Position numbers and translations under genes: made by a program
Origin: Verrucomicrobium spinosum DSM 4136 = JCM 18804
Lineage (GTDB): Bacteria > Verrucomicrobiota > Verrucomicrobiia > Verrucomicrobiales > Verrucomicrobiaceae
Length of the DNA stretch: 64,000 nt
Assembly: GCF_000172155.1 (NCBI RefSeq)
Contig: NZ_ABIZ01000001.1
Span: 6,977,105 to 7,041,104 of the forward strand
Reading direction: 5' to 3'
Notes under the pieces: generated by a model
Told to the model about the DNA's origin: nothing
Seen by the model: the letters and a program-made list of their open reading frames with translations, nothing else
Database searches by the model: none
Shown here: one piece after another, positions 27,156 through 35,957 of the stretch
Layout: each line of letters starts with the position of its first letter
Position numbering within the stretch: the stretch's first letter is position 1

Positions 27156-27815
27156 TCACCTCTGTCCCTCGGCCGACAGCCGCGCGGCTTCCTTCTTCAA
27201 CAGACGGCCCACGCGGTGCTTCGCCAGATAGACCTGGGCGGCATTTACCCCCAGCTCTTCCTTCACGCGCTCTGGCGTCCAGCCGTTGATCACGTAGCAG
27301 GAGAAGATTTGGAACTGCCGGGGCGACACCATGGTGCGCACGCGGCGCAGGGCGATCTCCATGATCTGGCTCTTCCATTCCTTGTCCCACAGCTTCTCCA
27401 GCGTCACCCCCTGCGGGTCTGCGCAGCGGTCGATCGGCGACGTGCGGCGCTCCTCATCCTCGTCAAAGTGGATGTTCGCCTCCCGGTCCTGCTGCTTCTT
27501 CCGCCGGCGGAACTGGTCCAGGATGCGCCAGCGCGCCTGGTTCAGCAGGAAGCTCTTAAAGGACCCCTGGCTCGTGTCGAACTTCTTCTTCTGCAGGTTC
27601 TTCGCCACGCCGATAAAGGTCTCCTGCACCACATCACTCGCCTCGTCATCGCTCAGGCCAGACTTGCGCGCCACGTGGAAGACAAAGCCCGAGTACGTCC
27701 GGTAGAATTCATCCCAGCTCGACCAGTCAGACCAGTTGTCGAGCTTCTCGATCAGGGTCTTTCTTGTCTGGGGAGAATTGCTGATCTTCTCCTCTTTATC
27801 TACAGGCTCGGCCAT
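27156..27815 (-). CDS. ECF-type RNA polymerase sigma factor
   Basis: 219 residues. The sigma-2 region (about 38-110) shows FYRTYSGFVFHVARKSGL, DDEASDVVQETF and a basic QARWRILDQFRRRKKQ stretch for the -10 element. The sigma-4 region (about 165-210) has SPRQFQIFSCYVINGWTPE and VAAQVYLAKHR-like helices (here VNAAQVYLAKHRVGRLLKKE). No anti-sigma gene is adjacent, so control is not obvious. It is divergent from the TolC operon with 154 bp between the starts, making that operon one possible target. A repeat array follows its stop codon. The first 20 residues are polar and may be disordered. Confidence 0.93.
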   Translation of the reverse strand: MAEPVDKEEKISNSPQTRKTLIEKLDNWSDWSSWDEFYRTYSGFVFHVARKSGLSDDEASDVVQETFIGVAKNLQKKKFDTSQGSFKSFLLNQARWRILDQFRRRKKQQDREANIHFDEDEERRTSPIDRCADPQGVTLEKLWDKEWKSQIMEIALRRVRTMVSPRQFQIFSCYVINGWTPERVKEELGVNAAQVYLAKHRVGRLLKKEAARLSAEGQR

Positions 27816-27969
27816 GGGTTCCCCAGCTTAGGCATTCCGCCGGAGACTGGCAAAGCATCTTTGCCGAAAACCCTCGCCCCTGAAAGAGGACGGACCGGGA
27901 CGGCGTTAGTTTTGATCCCCAAAAATCCCGGCAAGCCGCCATCTAGCGCGGCTTGTTTGCTTCTGTGAC

Positions 27970-29820
27970 ATGGCTCCCCTTTCGCGACTTTCCATCCCTA
28001 CCTCCAGCGTCTGCCTGGCCGCCCTGGCCCTGACGTGCTGTACCCCGGGCCAGATGCGGAAATCCGCCGACCGGGAGGTGTTTGGCATCCTCAGGCACAA
28101 GTCCGCAGGCGTGCCCAATGCCGGCACCGGCCTGCTGGACATCTCCCCGCCTCCGCCCGTCTCCCTGGAGGAGCTGCGGAAGAACACCGGCACCGCCGAG
28201 TTTCTGGGAGACCGCGCCCAGGTGGAGAAGAACGGCCGGATCATCCCCCTGCATGAGGCCCTCAGCCTGGCGGTGAAACACAACCGCGACTACCAGGCCC
28301 GGAAGGAGCTCTTGTATCTACAAGCGCTTGACCTCACGCTGGTGCGGAACGAGTTCACCCCCCTCTTCACCGCCGTAGGCAGCGCCGACGTCACCCGCAC
28401 CCAGAAGCCCGTCACCCAGACCGTCAAGGTGCCAAATCCCGCCTACGCCAAGGCCCAGGCCGCCGCGGCCAAAGCTGCCGCAGCCGCCGCCTCATCTGGC
28501 ACCACCGGCACTGGCACCGGCACCACGACGACCGCCACCACCACCGCCCCGGCCGTCCCCCAGTTCATTGAGAAGCAGATCACCACGCTCGTCACCGACA
28601 ACACCCTCACCGCCCAGGGGAACCTCGGCGTCAGCATCCTCACCCGCACCGGCGCCCGCATCGCGGCCGATTTCACCACGGATTTCCTGAAGTTCCTCTC
28701 GGGGAACATGACCAGCGCCGGGGATTCCTCCCTGGCCGTCACCCTCAGCCAGCCCCTCCTGCGCGGCGCCGGCTACCGCGCCACCATGGAGACCCTCACC
28801 CAGGCCGAGCGCGACCTCCTCTACGCCATCCGCGACTTCACCCAGTACCGGAAGACCTTCGCCGTCGATATCTCCTCCCGCTACTACCGCACCCTGGAGG
28901 CCCGCGATGCCGCGCGGAACGCCTACCTCGCGTACAAGGCCTTCGAGACCATCCTCACCAGCGAGCGCGCCCTCGCCAAGGAAGACCGCCGCACCTCCTC
29001 CCAGCTCGGCCTCATTGAGCAGGCCTCCCTCCGGTACAAGCGCATCTGGATCTCCTCCGTCCGCACGTATGAGAGCCTGCTGGACGACCTCAAGATCGCC
29101 CTCGCCATCCCCGTGAGCACCCCCATCATCCTGGAGGACCAGGAGCTCACCAAGCTCACCGTGGAGGAGCCCGAGCTCTCCCTGGACGACAGCCTCGAGA
29201 CCGCCCTCATCACCCGGCTGGACCTCTACAACTCCCGGAACTCCCTGGAGGACAGCGAGCGCAAGATCAAGGTCGCCGGCCAGGACCTCCTGCCCCAGCT
29301 CGACTTCAACGGCCGCTACCAGGTGGACGGCGACCCCGGCAGCCGCAAGATCAACCTCAACTTCGACCGCCACCAGCTCAGCGGCGGGCTCGATCTCGAC
29401 CTCCGCCTGGACAAGAAAGCCGACCGCAACGCCTACCGCTCCGCCCTCGTGGCCCAGCAGCGCGCCGCCCGCCAGCTCGACCTCGCGGAGGAAAACGTCC
29501 GCCTCGCCCTGCGCACCGACTGGCGCGACCTCGATACCGCCCGGAAGCAATACGAGATCGCCGCCACCGGCGTCGCCCTCAGCCAGCGCCGGCTTGAGGA
29601 GGAGGAGCTCCTCCGCACCCTCGGCCGCGGCACCGCCCGTGACCTCATCGACGCCCAGCAAGACCTCATCGAGGCCAAAGACGACCTCACCTCCGCCCTC
29701 ATCGCCCACACTCTCGCCCGGCTCCGCCTGTGGAAAGACATGGGAGTTCTCTACATCAAGAAAGACGGTTCATGGATTCGCGTACTAAAAAACGAAGCGG
29801 AGGTGGCTGGTGATGATTAA
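27970..29820 (+). CDS. TolC-family outer membrane efflux lipoprotein
   Basis: 616 residues. A signal sequence ends in the lipobox-like ALTCC (Cys23/24), so the protein is probably lipid-anchored. Two long helical OEP repeats follow (about 95-330 and 400-600), with typical phrases such as ALSLAVKHNRDYQARKELL, LSQPLLRGAGYRATME and RQLDLAEENVRLALRTDWRDL. An Ala/Thr/Gly-rich insert near 155-195 is unusual in length. It should form the trimeric outer membrane duct of a tripartite exporter. It is the first gene of a four-gene operon with adaptor, ATPase and permease, and its end overlaps the adaptor start by 8 bp, implying translational coupling. Confidence 0.94.
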   Translation: MAPLSRLSIPTSSVCLAALALTCCTPGQMRKSADREVFGILRHKSAGVPNAGTGLLDISPPPPVSLEELRKNTGTAEFLGDRAQVEKNGRIIPLHEALSLAVKHNRDYQARKELLYLQALDLTLVRNEFTPLFTAVGSADVTRTQKPVTQTVKVPNPAYAKAQAAAAKAAAAAASSGTTGTGTGTTTTATTTAPAVPQFIEKQITTLVTDNTLTAQGNLGVSILTRTGARIAADFTTDFLKFLSGNMTSAGDSSLAVTLSQPLLRGAGYRATMETLTQAERDLLYAIRDFTQYRKTFAVDISSRYYRTLEARDAARNAYLAYKAFETILTSERALAKEDRRTSSQLGLIEQASLRYKRIWISSVRTYESLLDDLKIALAIPVSTPIILEDQELTKLTVEEPELSLDDSLETALITRLDLYNSRNSLEDSERKIKVAGQDLLPQLDFNGRYQVDGDPGSRKINLNFDRHQLSGGLDLDLRLDKKADRNAYRSALVAQQRAARQLDLAEENVRLALRTDWRDLDTARKQYEIAATGVALSQRRLEEEELLRTLGRGTARDLIDAQQDLIEAKDDLTSALIAHTLARLRLWKDMGVLYIKKDGSWIRVLKNEAEVAGDD

Positions 29821-31690
29821 ACTGATTCGCAGCAAAACCGGTATCATAGGCATGGCCACCCTGGCCGTCGCCCTCTGTGTGTGGTTCATCGTCGGCCGTG
29901 GCGGCACCACCGGCGCAGACATCCCGCTCATCCCGGTGCAAAAAGGCACCATCCAGATCAACGTCCTCCAGGGCGGGGAGATCCGCGCCCTCCAGAACAT
30001 CGAGGTCAAGTCCGAGATCGAGCTCCCCACCAAGATCCTCAGCCTCATCCCCGAAGGCTACCGCATCAACGAGAAGGACGTGAAGGACGGCAAGGTCCTC
30101 ATCGAGCTCGACAGCGCCGACCTCCGGGACAAGATCACCAACCACGAGATCGAGTTCCAGACCACCGTCTCCACCTTCATTGAGGCGGATGAGCAGCGCG
30201 CCATCCAGACCAGCGACAACCAGAGCCTCGCCCGCGATGCGGAGCAGGCCATGCGTTTCGCCCTCATGGACTTCGAGCGCTACATGGGCAAGGGCAACGC
30301 CCAGACCGTGCTCAAGGCCCGCAAGCTCCCCCACGACCTTGAGGCGCTCGAGTTCTACATCGGCAAGCTCAATGCGGAAAAACCCCGCACCCTCAACCTC
30401 GAACTGGATGCCGAAAAGGCCGACAAAGCCAGCGAAGACCCCCTTGCCGAAAAGGAAGGCAAGGTGGACCCGCTCAAGGCCTCCCAGGAGGTCGCCGATG
30501 CCACCACGCCCGCCCCTCCGGCCCCCGCCTCCTCAGATGACGAGGCCGTGAAGCCCCTCGACTTCCTCTCCTTCCTCAACCAGACCGAGATGGGCGACGG
30601 CGAGGCCGAGCAGAAGCTCCGCCAGCTCAGCAACGAGCTCCTCCTCCACAAGAGCGAGCTCGCCCTGGCCAAGCAGAACGTCGAGGCCAGCGAGCGACTC
30701 GCCGCCAAGGAGTTCATCACCAAGACCACCCTGGAGAACGACCAGGTGAACTTCGAGAAGACCAAGCTCGCCGTGCAGACCGCCGAGACCCAGCTCGACC
30801 TCTTCAAGAAGTACGAATTCCCCAAGCAGGCCGAGGTCGCCCTCTCCGCCTACCAGGAGGCGCTCAAGAAACTCCAGCGCACCCTGCGCGCCAACCGCTC
30901 CCGCATGGCCCAGGTGGAGACGAAGTACCGCACCGCCAAGCGCCGCTATGAAGTGGAGCTCTCCCGCAAGGAGGAGCTCGACCGCCAGCTCAAGGCCTGC
31001 GTCATCAAGGCCCCCGTCCCCGGCCTCGTCGCCTACGGCTCGCATTCAGGAAACAACGGCATCCGCAGCAACGACGTCATTGAGGAGGGCGCCGCCGTCC
31101 GCTTCCGCCAGACCCTCCTCACCATCCCCAACATGTCCCGCATGGGCGTGGCGGTGAACATCCACGAGTCCCAGCTCAAGAAGGTCCGCATCGGCCAGCA
31201 CTGCCGGGTCACCGTGGATGCCGAGCAGGGCCGCACCCTGGAGGGCGTCGTGGCCGAGCTCGCCGTCCTCCCGGACTCCGGCAGCTCCCGTTACACCCCG
31301 AACCTCAAGGTCTATCCCGCCGTCGTCCACATCGACGGCACCCATGACTGGCTCAAGCCCGGCATGAACGCCAAGGTGGAGATCATCGTGAACCAGCTCG
31401 ACGACATCCTCTACGTCCCCGTGCAGAGCATCGAGGTGGAGAACGACCACTTCTTCACCTACGTGAACACCGGCGGCACCCTGCAGCGTCGCGAGGTGGA
31501 GACCGGCTCCTTCAATGACCAGTTCATCGAGATCAAAGGCGGGCTCAACCTCGGCGAGCAGGTCGCCCTCGCCATCCCCAAGCGCCAGGTCCTGGAGAGC
31601 AACCCCGGCACCCTCCCCTCCTCCCCGGCCACCAAGAAGCCCAAGGAAAAGACCCCCGCCCCAGAGAAAAAAGGGCTGGCTTTGAAATAA
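29813..31690 (+). CDS. HlyD/MacA-type periplasmic adaptor with long hairpin insert
   Basis: 625 residues. The start ATG at 29813 is preceded by GGAGGTGG at good distance, one of the few clear Shine-Dalgarno sequences here. One N-terminal membrane helix (about 8-30) is followed by a lipoyl/barrel-sandwich half (VQKGTIQINVLQGGEI), a very long alpha-hairpin (about 100-400), the second lipoyl half (ACVIKAPVPGLVAYGS), a beta-barrel domain, and a basic tail. Inside the hairpin near 205-250 is an Ala/Pro/acidic linker, TTPAPPAPASSDDEA, not usual for MacA. It should bridge the inner membrane permease and TolC. Members move macrolides, toxins, siderophores or lipoproteins; the substrate here is unknown. 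Confidence 0.94.
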   Translation: MIKLIRSKTGIIGMATLAVALCVWFIVGRGGTTGADIPLIPVQKGTIQINVLQGGEIRALQNIEVKSEIELPTKILSLIPEGYRINEKDVKDGKVLIELDSADLRDKITNHEIEFQTTVSTFIEADEQRAIQTSDNQSLARDAEQAMRFALMDFERYMGKGNAQTVLKARKLPHDLEALEFYIGKLNAEKPRTLNLELDAEKADKASEDPLAEKEGKVDPLKASQEVADATTPAPPAPASSDDEAVKPLDFLSFLNQTEMGDGEAEQKLRQLSNELLLHKSELALAKQNVEASERLAAKEFITKTTLENDQVNFEKTKLAVQTAETQLDLFKKYEFPKQAEVALSAYQEALKKLQRTLRANRSRMAQVETKYRTAKRRYEVELSRKEELDRQLKACVIKAPVPGLVAYGSHSGNNGIRSNDVIEEGAAVRFRQTLLTIPNMSRMGVAVNIHESQLKKVRIGQHCRVTVDAEQGRTLEGVVAELAVLPDSGSSRYTPNLKVYPAVVHIDGTHDWLKPGMNAKVEIIVNQLDDILYVPVQSIEVENDHFFTYVNTGGTLQRREVETGSFNDQFIEIKGGLNLGEQVALAIPKRQVLESNPGTLPSSPATKKPKEKTPAPEKKGLALK

Positions 31691-31785
31691 CTCCCATCTC
31701 CCGCCGCGACCCGGCCCCGCCCGGCCGCCGCCCACCACCCGCCTCCCCCACCCAGGCTCCGGGAGGCGGCCTCCCCCTCCGCATC

Positions 31786-32598
31786 ATGACGCAGCCCATC
31801 ATCGAACTCCGCGACATCCGCAAATCCTACCAGATGGGGGATACGGTCTCGCAGGTGCTCCAGGGCGTCAGCCTCACCATCTACCCCGGGGAGTACGTCT
31901 GCATCATGGGCCCCTCCGGCTGCGGGAAGTCCACCCTCCTCAACGTCCTCGGCTGCCTCGACCAGCCCTCCAGCGGCCATTATTTCCTCGGCGGGGAGGA
32001 CGTCGCCCGGCTCAATGATGACGACCTCTCCAAGGCCCGCTGCCGGAACCTCGGCTTCATCTTCCAGAGCTACAACCTCATCCAGCAGCTCACCGTGCTG
32101 GAGAACATCGAGGTCCCCCTCTACTACAAGGGCGTGCCCGAGCAGGAGAGCCGGGAGATCGCCATCCGCCTCGCCTCCCAGGTCGGCCTCAGCCATCGTC
32201 TGCATCACCGCCCCACTGAGCTCAGCGGCGGCCAGCAGCAGCGCGTCGCCATCGCCCGCTCCCTGGCCAATGACCCTCTCGTCATCCTCGCGGATGAAGC
32301 CACCGGCAACCTCGACTCCAAGTCCGGCCAGGAGATCCTCGGCATCTTTGACGACCTCAACAAGGCCGGCAAGACCATGGTCTTCGTCACCCATGACGAG
32401 CGCATGGTCGGCCGCTGCACCCGCGTCATCCGCCTGAAGGATGGCGAGGTGGACCGCGACGAGCGCGGCGCCGCCGCTGATCGCTACACCGGCATCACCG
32501 GCACCTCCGTCCGCCCCCACGCCACAGACTCCAGCGCGCCAGACCACACCGCAGAGGGGGCCGCCGCCACCCTCGTGCACCAGCCCGTACTTTCCTAA
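31786..32598 (+). CDS. MacB/LolD-type ABC transporter ATPase
   Basis: 270 residues with all ABC motifs: Walker A GPSGCGKST (43-51), Q-loop FQSYNLI, signature LSGGQQQRVAIARSLANDP, Walker B VILADEATGNLDS, and the switch His in FVTHDERM. Sequence style is that of the LolD/MacB group, in which the ATPase drives a mechanotransmission permease. After about residue 225 there is a polar, Ala/Thr-rich tail of about 45 residues with no known role. It lies 95 bp after the adaptor and 54 bp before the permease gene. The leader before the ATG is GC-rich and pyrimidine-rich. Confidence 0.95.
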   Translation: MTQPIIELRDIRKSYQMGDTVSQVLQGVSLTIYPGEYVCIMGPSGCGKSTLLNVLGCLDQPSSGHYFLGGEDVARLNDDDLSKARCRNLGFIFQSYNLIQQLTVLENIEVPLYYKGVPEQESREIAIRLASQVGLSHRLHHRPTELSGGQQQRVAIARSLANDPLVILADEATGNLDSKSGQEILGIFDDLNKAGKTMVFVTHDERMVGRCTRVIRLKDGEVDRDERGAAADRYTGITGTSVRPHATDSSAPDHTAEGAAATLVHQPVLS

Positions 32599-32652
32599 GA
32601 CCAAGTTTAAGGCCACGCCCAAGCTCCAGACGCCCCTTCCCGGCCCGCACAG

Positions 32653-33987
32653 ATGTTCTCCCTCGCCGCCCATCCCATCCTCAGGCTCGCCATGTCCCCC
32701 CAGCACATGTGGCGGTCCATCGTGCTGGGGTCAAAGAGCATCTGGCTCCACAAGCTGCGCTCCATGCTCACCGCCCTCGGCGTCGTCTTCGGCGTCGCCT
32801 CCGTGGTCGCCATGCTCGCCATTGGGGAAGGCGCCAGCCACGAGGCCCAGGAGCAGATCCGCAAGCTCGGCTCTCAAAACATCATCCTGGAGAGCGTCAA
32901 ACCCTCCGACAACCAGGGCCCCGCCCAGCAGACCCGCAGCATGGTCATCGAGTACGGCCTCACCACCCGGGATATCGACCAGATCCGCCAGACCATCCCC
33001 GGCGTCTCCGTCGTCGTCCCCAGCCGCATCATCAGCGAGTACCTCTGGAACGAGTCGCTCAATGTCGATGCCAGCATCGTCGGCGCCCTTCCCATCTACC
33101 CGCAGATGCGCAACCGCCGCATGCTCGCCGGCCGCTTCTTCTCAGAGCTGGAGCAGAAAGAGCGCCTCCCAGTCTGCGTCATCAACCAGACCACCGCCGC
33201 CCGGTTGTTTCCTCTCGCCTCCCCCGTCGGCAAGTCCATCCGCGTCCGCGGCTTCTACTACCGCGTGCTCGGCATCATCGAGGATGAAAGCCAGCGCTCC
33301 ACCGGGGAGAACTCCGGCAGCAACAACAAATCCTCCAACAGCAACAGCCTCGCCCAGCTCATCATCCCCTTCTACACACTGATGGACCAGTACGGCGACA
33401 CCTTCTTCCGCTTCCGCAGCGGCAGCTTCGAGGCCGAGAAGGTCGAGTTCCACGACGCCATCGTCCGCGTGAATGACGTGAACGCCGTCGTCACCCGTGC
33501 CGACGCCATCCGCCACCTCCTCGCCCGGAACCACCCCAACGAGGACTACCGCGTCACCGTCCCCATCGAGCTCCTCCGCCAGGCCGAGCGCACCAAGCGC
33601 ATCTTCAGCATCGTGCTCGGCAGCATCGCCGCCATCTCCCTCCTCGTCGGCGGCATCGGCATCATGAACATCATGCTCGCCAGCGTCACCGAGCGCACCC
33701 GCGAGATCGGCATCCGCCGCGCCCTCGGCGCCCGGCAGACAGACATCGTCCTCCAGTTCCTCATCGAGACCGTCCTCCTCGCCGGCGCCGGCGGCGTCAT
33801 CGGCGTCATCCTCGGCCTCGGCATTCCCATCGCCATCAGCCACTTCGCCGGCGTCACCACCGTCATCAAGGCGTGGGCCCCCACCCTCGCGTTTTCCATC
33901 TCCGTCATCACCGGCATCGCCTTCGGCATCTACCCCGCCATGCGCGCCGCGAAGATGAACCCCGTGGAAGCCCTGCGGCATGAGTAG
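32653..33987 (+). CDS. MacB-like ABC transporter permease (FtsX domain)
   Basis: 444 residues; a start at the internal ATG near residue 14 (MSPQHMW) is possible. The first membrane helix follows LHKLRSMLTALGVVFGVASVVAML. A periplasmic MacB_PCD domain spans about 65-310 (ASHEAQEQIRKLGSQNIIL). The C-terminal FtsX region has three helices, with VLGSIAAISLLVGGIGIMNI, SVTERTREIGIRRALGAR, and a final FGIYPAMRAAKMNPVEALRHE. Here permease and ATPase are separate proteins. With TolC, adaptor and ATPase it completes a MacAB-TolC-type exporter. No accessory substrate gene lies nearby to hint at the cargo. Confidence 0.95.
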   Translation: MFSLAAHPILRLAMSPQHMWRSIVLGSKSIWLHKLRSMLTALGVVFGVASVVAMLAIGEGASHEAQEQIRKLGSQNIILESVKPSDNQGPAQQTRSMVIEYGLTTRDIDQIRQTIPGVSVVVPSRIISEYLWNESLNVDASIVGALPIYPQMRNRRMLAGRFFSELEQKERLPVCVINQTTAARLFPLASPVGKSIRVRGFYYRVLGIIEDESQRSTGENSGSNNKSSNSNSLAQLIIPFYTLMDQYGDTFFRFRSGSFEAEKVEFHDAIVRVNDVNAVVTRADAIRHLLARNHPNEDYRVTVPIELLRQAERTKRIFSIVLGSIAAISLLVGGIGIMNIMLASVTERTREIGIRRALGARQTDIVLQFLIETVLLAGAGGVIGVILGLGIPIAISHFAGVTTVIKAWAPTLAFSISVITGIAFGIYPAMRAAKMNPVEALRHE

Positions 33988-34018
33988 GCGGAGTTGAGGG
34001 ACGAAGAGAGAGGCAGGT

Positions 34019-34226
34019 TTAACCACAGAGGCGCAGAGAGCACAGAGGAATACATTTTTGGACAGAATTAACAGAATTTACGGAATTAGGGTTTAGGTGA
34101 CAACCTACAGAGCCACATCCGCAGGCCGGGTTGGAGTACCGACTTCAGTCCGCTGTATTTCCTCACTCCCTACCCACCCATTCGACTCCTTCTCTACCAA
34201 CCACAGAGGACACAGAGTTCCACAGA
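34019..34226. repeat. AACCACAGAGG / ACAGAATTAACAGAATT dispersed repeats
   Basis: Contains AACCACAGAGGCGCAGAG, GGACAGAATTAACAGAATTT and, at 34199, a second CCACAGAGGACACAGAG. Related copies lie at 35035-35068 (reverse orientation) and 54672-54742. Such phrases are common intergenic repeats in several bacterial genomes. The first copy begins 31 bp after the permease stop codon. Confidence 0.8.
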
Positions 34227-34351
34227 GGGCTGAATCTGAGGACCATCGGCCCGGAAGCATACCAGCCTGTGGCAGCCCCCAGGTTCTTGGTACAAACAGC
34301 TTCTGAGGGCTGAAAGCCCGGAGCCATTCAGGGGCTTCGTCGCCTGACCCG

Positions 34352-34490
34352 TCCCGCATGTGGGACGGAACCCCAACCACGGCGCGGATACTGCAGGAAA
34401 TATTGACACCCATCCCGCTGCTCAAGATTTCACATCATCAGGGGCAAGTCGCACCCAACCTATGCGAAGGCGTTCGAGGCGGCGTTGGAG
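34352..34490. repeat. 139-bp direct repeat, left copy
   Basis: From TCCCGCATGTGGGACGG to CGGCGTTGGAG. It aligns without net length change to 34881-35019 (for example CATCATCAGGGGCAAG in both), with many substitutions. The two copies start 529 bp apart and flank or overlap the ends of the 423-bp element, so the locus looks like an old tandem duplication. Confidence 0.75.
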
Positions 34491-34906
34491 TTCCGTCCCG
34501 CATGCGGGACCAATGCCATCAGGGAAAAGTGGAGAGGTCGAGCATCTCCCTTTTGTGAAAGCATTGAGGGCCGAAGGTCCGGCATCATTGCAGCCTTGGG
34601 CAACGCCCAAGGTAGGCGCTCGTTTTAGATCTTGAGGGCTGTAGGCCCGACGTCATTCAGGGATGCTCGTCATAGGCAGACTTGATGACACCGGGCCTAC
34701 AGCCCTCAAGGGTAGTTTGGCCATCTATCCCTGGGGCGTTGCCCCAGGCTGGTATGAACCCGGACCTTCGGCCCTTCTGAAAGGGGCTCACCCGTTACAG
34801 TCGTGGCGGTTGCACCATCGCGGCTCCGAGGCGCGCCAAGGCAAAACAGCAAGACGATGCGTTTTCCCTGATGGCATTGGTCCCGCATGCGGGACGGAAC
34901 TCCAAC
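34484..34906. repeat. 423-bp MITE-like element with 45-bp terminal inverted repeats, copy A
   Basis: The ends 34484-34528 and 34862-34906 are perfect reverse complements over 45 bp, beginning GTTGGAGTTCCGTCCCGC. The interior holds several hairpins, among them GCCTTGGGC-AAC-GCCCAAGG and CCTGGGGC-AAC-GCCCCAGG and the paired phrases AGGGCTGTAGGCCCG. No open frame in it is credible. A second copy lies inverted at 45441-45837. The structure fits a non-autonomous mobile element; no transposase is present in the window. Confidence 0.88.
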
Positions 34907-35019
34907 CACGCCGCGGTTATTAAAGAGCGCATTCACATCCATCTCGCGGTTCAAGCTTTCCCATCATCAGGGGCAAGGCGTCCCCAAAATACGCAACACC
35001 CTCCGAAGCAGCATTGGAG
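34881..35019. repeat. 139-bp direct repeat, right copy
   Basis: Partner of 34352-34490, from TCCCGCATGCGGGACGG to AGCAGCATTGGAG. It overlaps the right terminal repeat of the 423-bp element by 26 bp, the same 26 bp missing from copy B at 45441-45837. Confidence 0.75.
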
Positions 35020-35120
35020 TCATTCCCCATCCCAATTCTGTGAATTTTGTTAATTCTGTCTAAATCCAACCTCAACTCGTCACCATCCCGAGCGCTCCAT
35101 CAGTGAACATAAGCGCCCCC

Positions 35121-35304
35121 CTCCACCACTCCACCACTCCATCACTCCATCACTCCATCACTCCATCACTCCACCACTCCACCACTCCACCACTCCACCA
35201 CTCCACCACTCCACCACTCCACCACTCCACCACTCCACCACTCCACCACTCCACCACTCCACCACTCCACCACTCCACCACTCCACCACTCCACCACTCC
35301 ACTC
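35121..35304. repeat. 9-bp minisatellite, about 20 copies
   Basis: Tandem CCACCACTC with a run of CCATCACTC variants near the far end. The array stops 5 bp from the stop codon of the minus-strand Verru_Chthon D gene. It is the same unit and same orientation relative to the gene as at 8641-8726 and 45891-46316. Confidence 0.97.
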
Positions 35305-35309
35305 CCCCC

Positions 35310-35957
35310 TCAATACACCTTCGTCCGCGCATTCACCGGATTCACCAGCACCGTCCGAAAGTCCGCCGGCAGCGCATTCCCCGCCATGTCCTTGTCGAAC
35401 ATCAGCGTGATGGGATGCTTCAGCTTCACATCCAGCGTGGTCGTGCCGTTCGGGCGGATCTGGTAGGAGTAGTACGTGTAGGTCTCCGTCACGCCGCCCA
35501 GCTGCCCGGCCTGCGGCGTCTTCGCCGTCTGGCTCATCAGGGAGGTGTAGGCCGTCTCCGTGGAGAAGGCCACCCCGGAGGGCATGCGCTTGGGTTCGAT
35601 GAGAAAACGATACTTCGGCGCACCCGCGTCCGTGAAACCGTCCAGCACCCCGAACTGGTAGGCCCGGATCGCGTCCGCCGCAGAGGGGTCATCGGCGGGC
35701 ACGAACTTGAAGAAAAGGATCTCCACCGGACGGTTCTCCTTGCGGGCCAGCAGCGCCGCATAGTCCAGATCCGCCGCGAGCTGCCGTGCGGCCGCCCCCA
35801 GCGTCTGGGTCTGCAGAGATCCCTGAAACGCCGCACCGCTCATGGCCAGCAGCAGCCCCATCACGGTCATGACGACCAGCAGTTCGATCAACGTGAACCC
35901 ACGCCGCTTCCTGGAGACAGGAGCGGGAGCAGAAGCAGAAGAAGGAAGTGATTTCAT
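35310..35957 (-). CDS. Verru_Chthon cassette protein D
   Basis: 215 residues from the ATG at 35957, which overlaps the stop codon of cassette protein C (ATGA). A long Ser/Ala/Pro leader (MKSLPSSASAPAPVSRKRRG) precedes FTLIELLVVMTVMGLLLAMS, a class III prepilin signal with Glu5. The mature part has a pseudopilin-like layout: ARQLAADLDYAALLARKENR helix, then beta strands. In the known four-protein cassette this is the smallest GspH-like member. Together, proteins A-D resemble the minor pseudopilins GspK, GspI, GspJ and GspH that cap a type II secretion pseudopilus. The function of the cassette is not established. A minisatellite follows the stop codon. Confidence 0.9.
   Translation of the reverse strand: MKSLPSSASAPAPVSRKRRGFTLIELLVVMTVMGLLLAMSGAAFQGSLQTQTLGAAARQLAADLDYAALLARKENRPVEILFFKFVPADDPSAADAIRAYQFGVLDGFTDAGAPKYRFLIEPKRMPSGVAFSTETAYTSLMSQTAKTPQAGQLGGVTETYTYYSYQIRPNGTTTLDVKLKHPITLMFDKDMAGNALPADFRTVLVNPVNARTKVY

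Noticed and set aside
28492-34026. Long minus-strand frames opposite TolC, adaptor, ATPase and permease genes
   Set aside because: Gly/Glu/Val-rich shadows of GC-biased genes; the plus-strand products are unmistakable.
34105-34954. Small frames in the 34.1-35.0 kb repeat region as genes
   Set aside because: They translate dispersed hairpin repeats, and the same phrases appear in reverse orientation at 45.4-45.8 kb.
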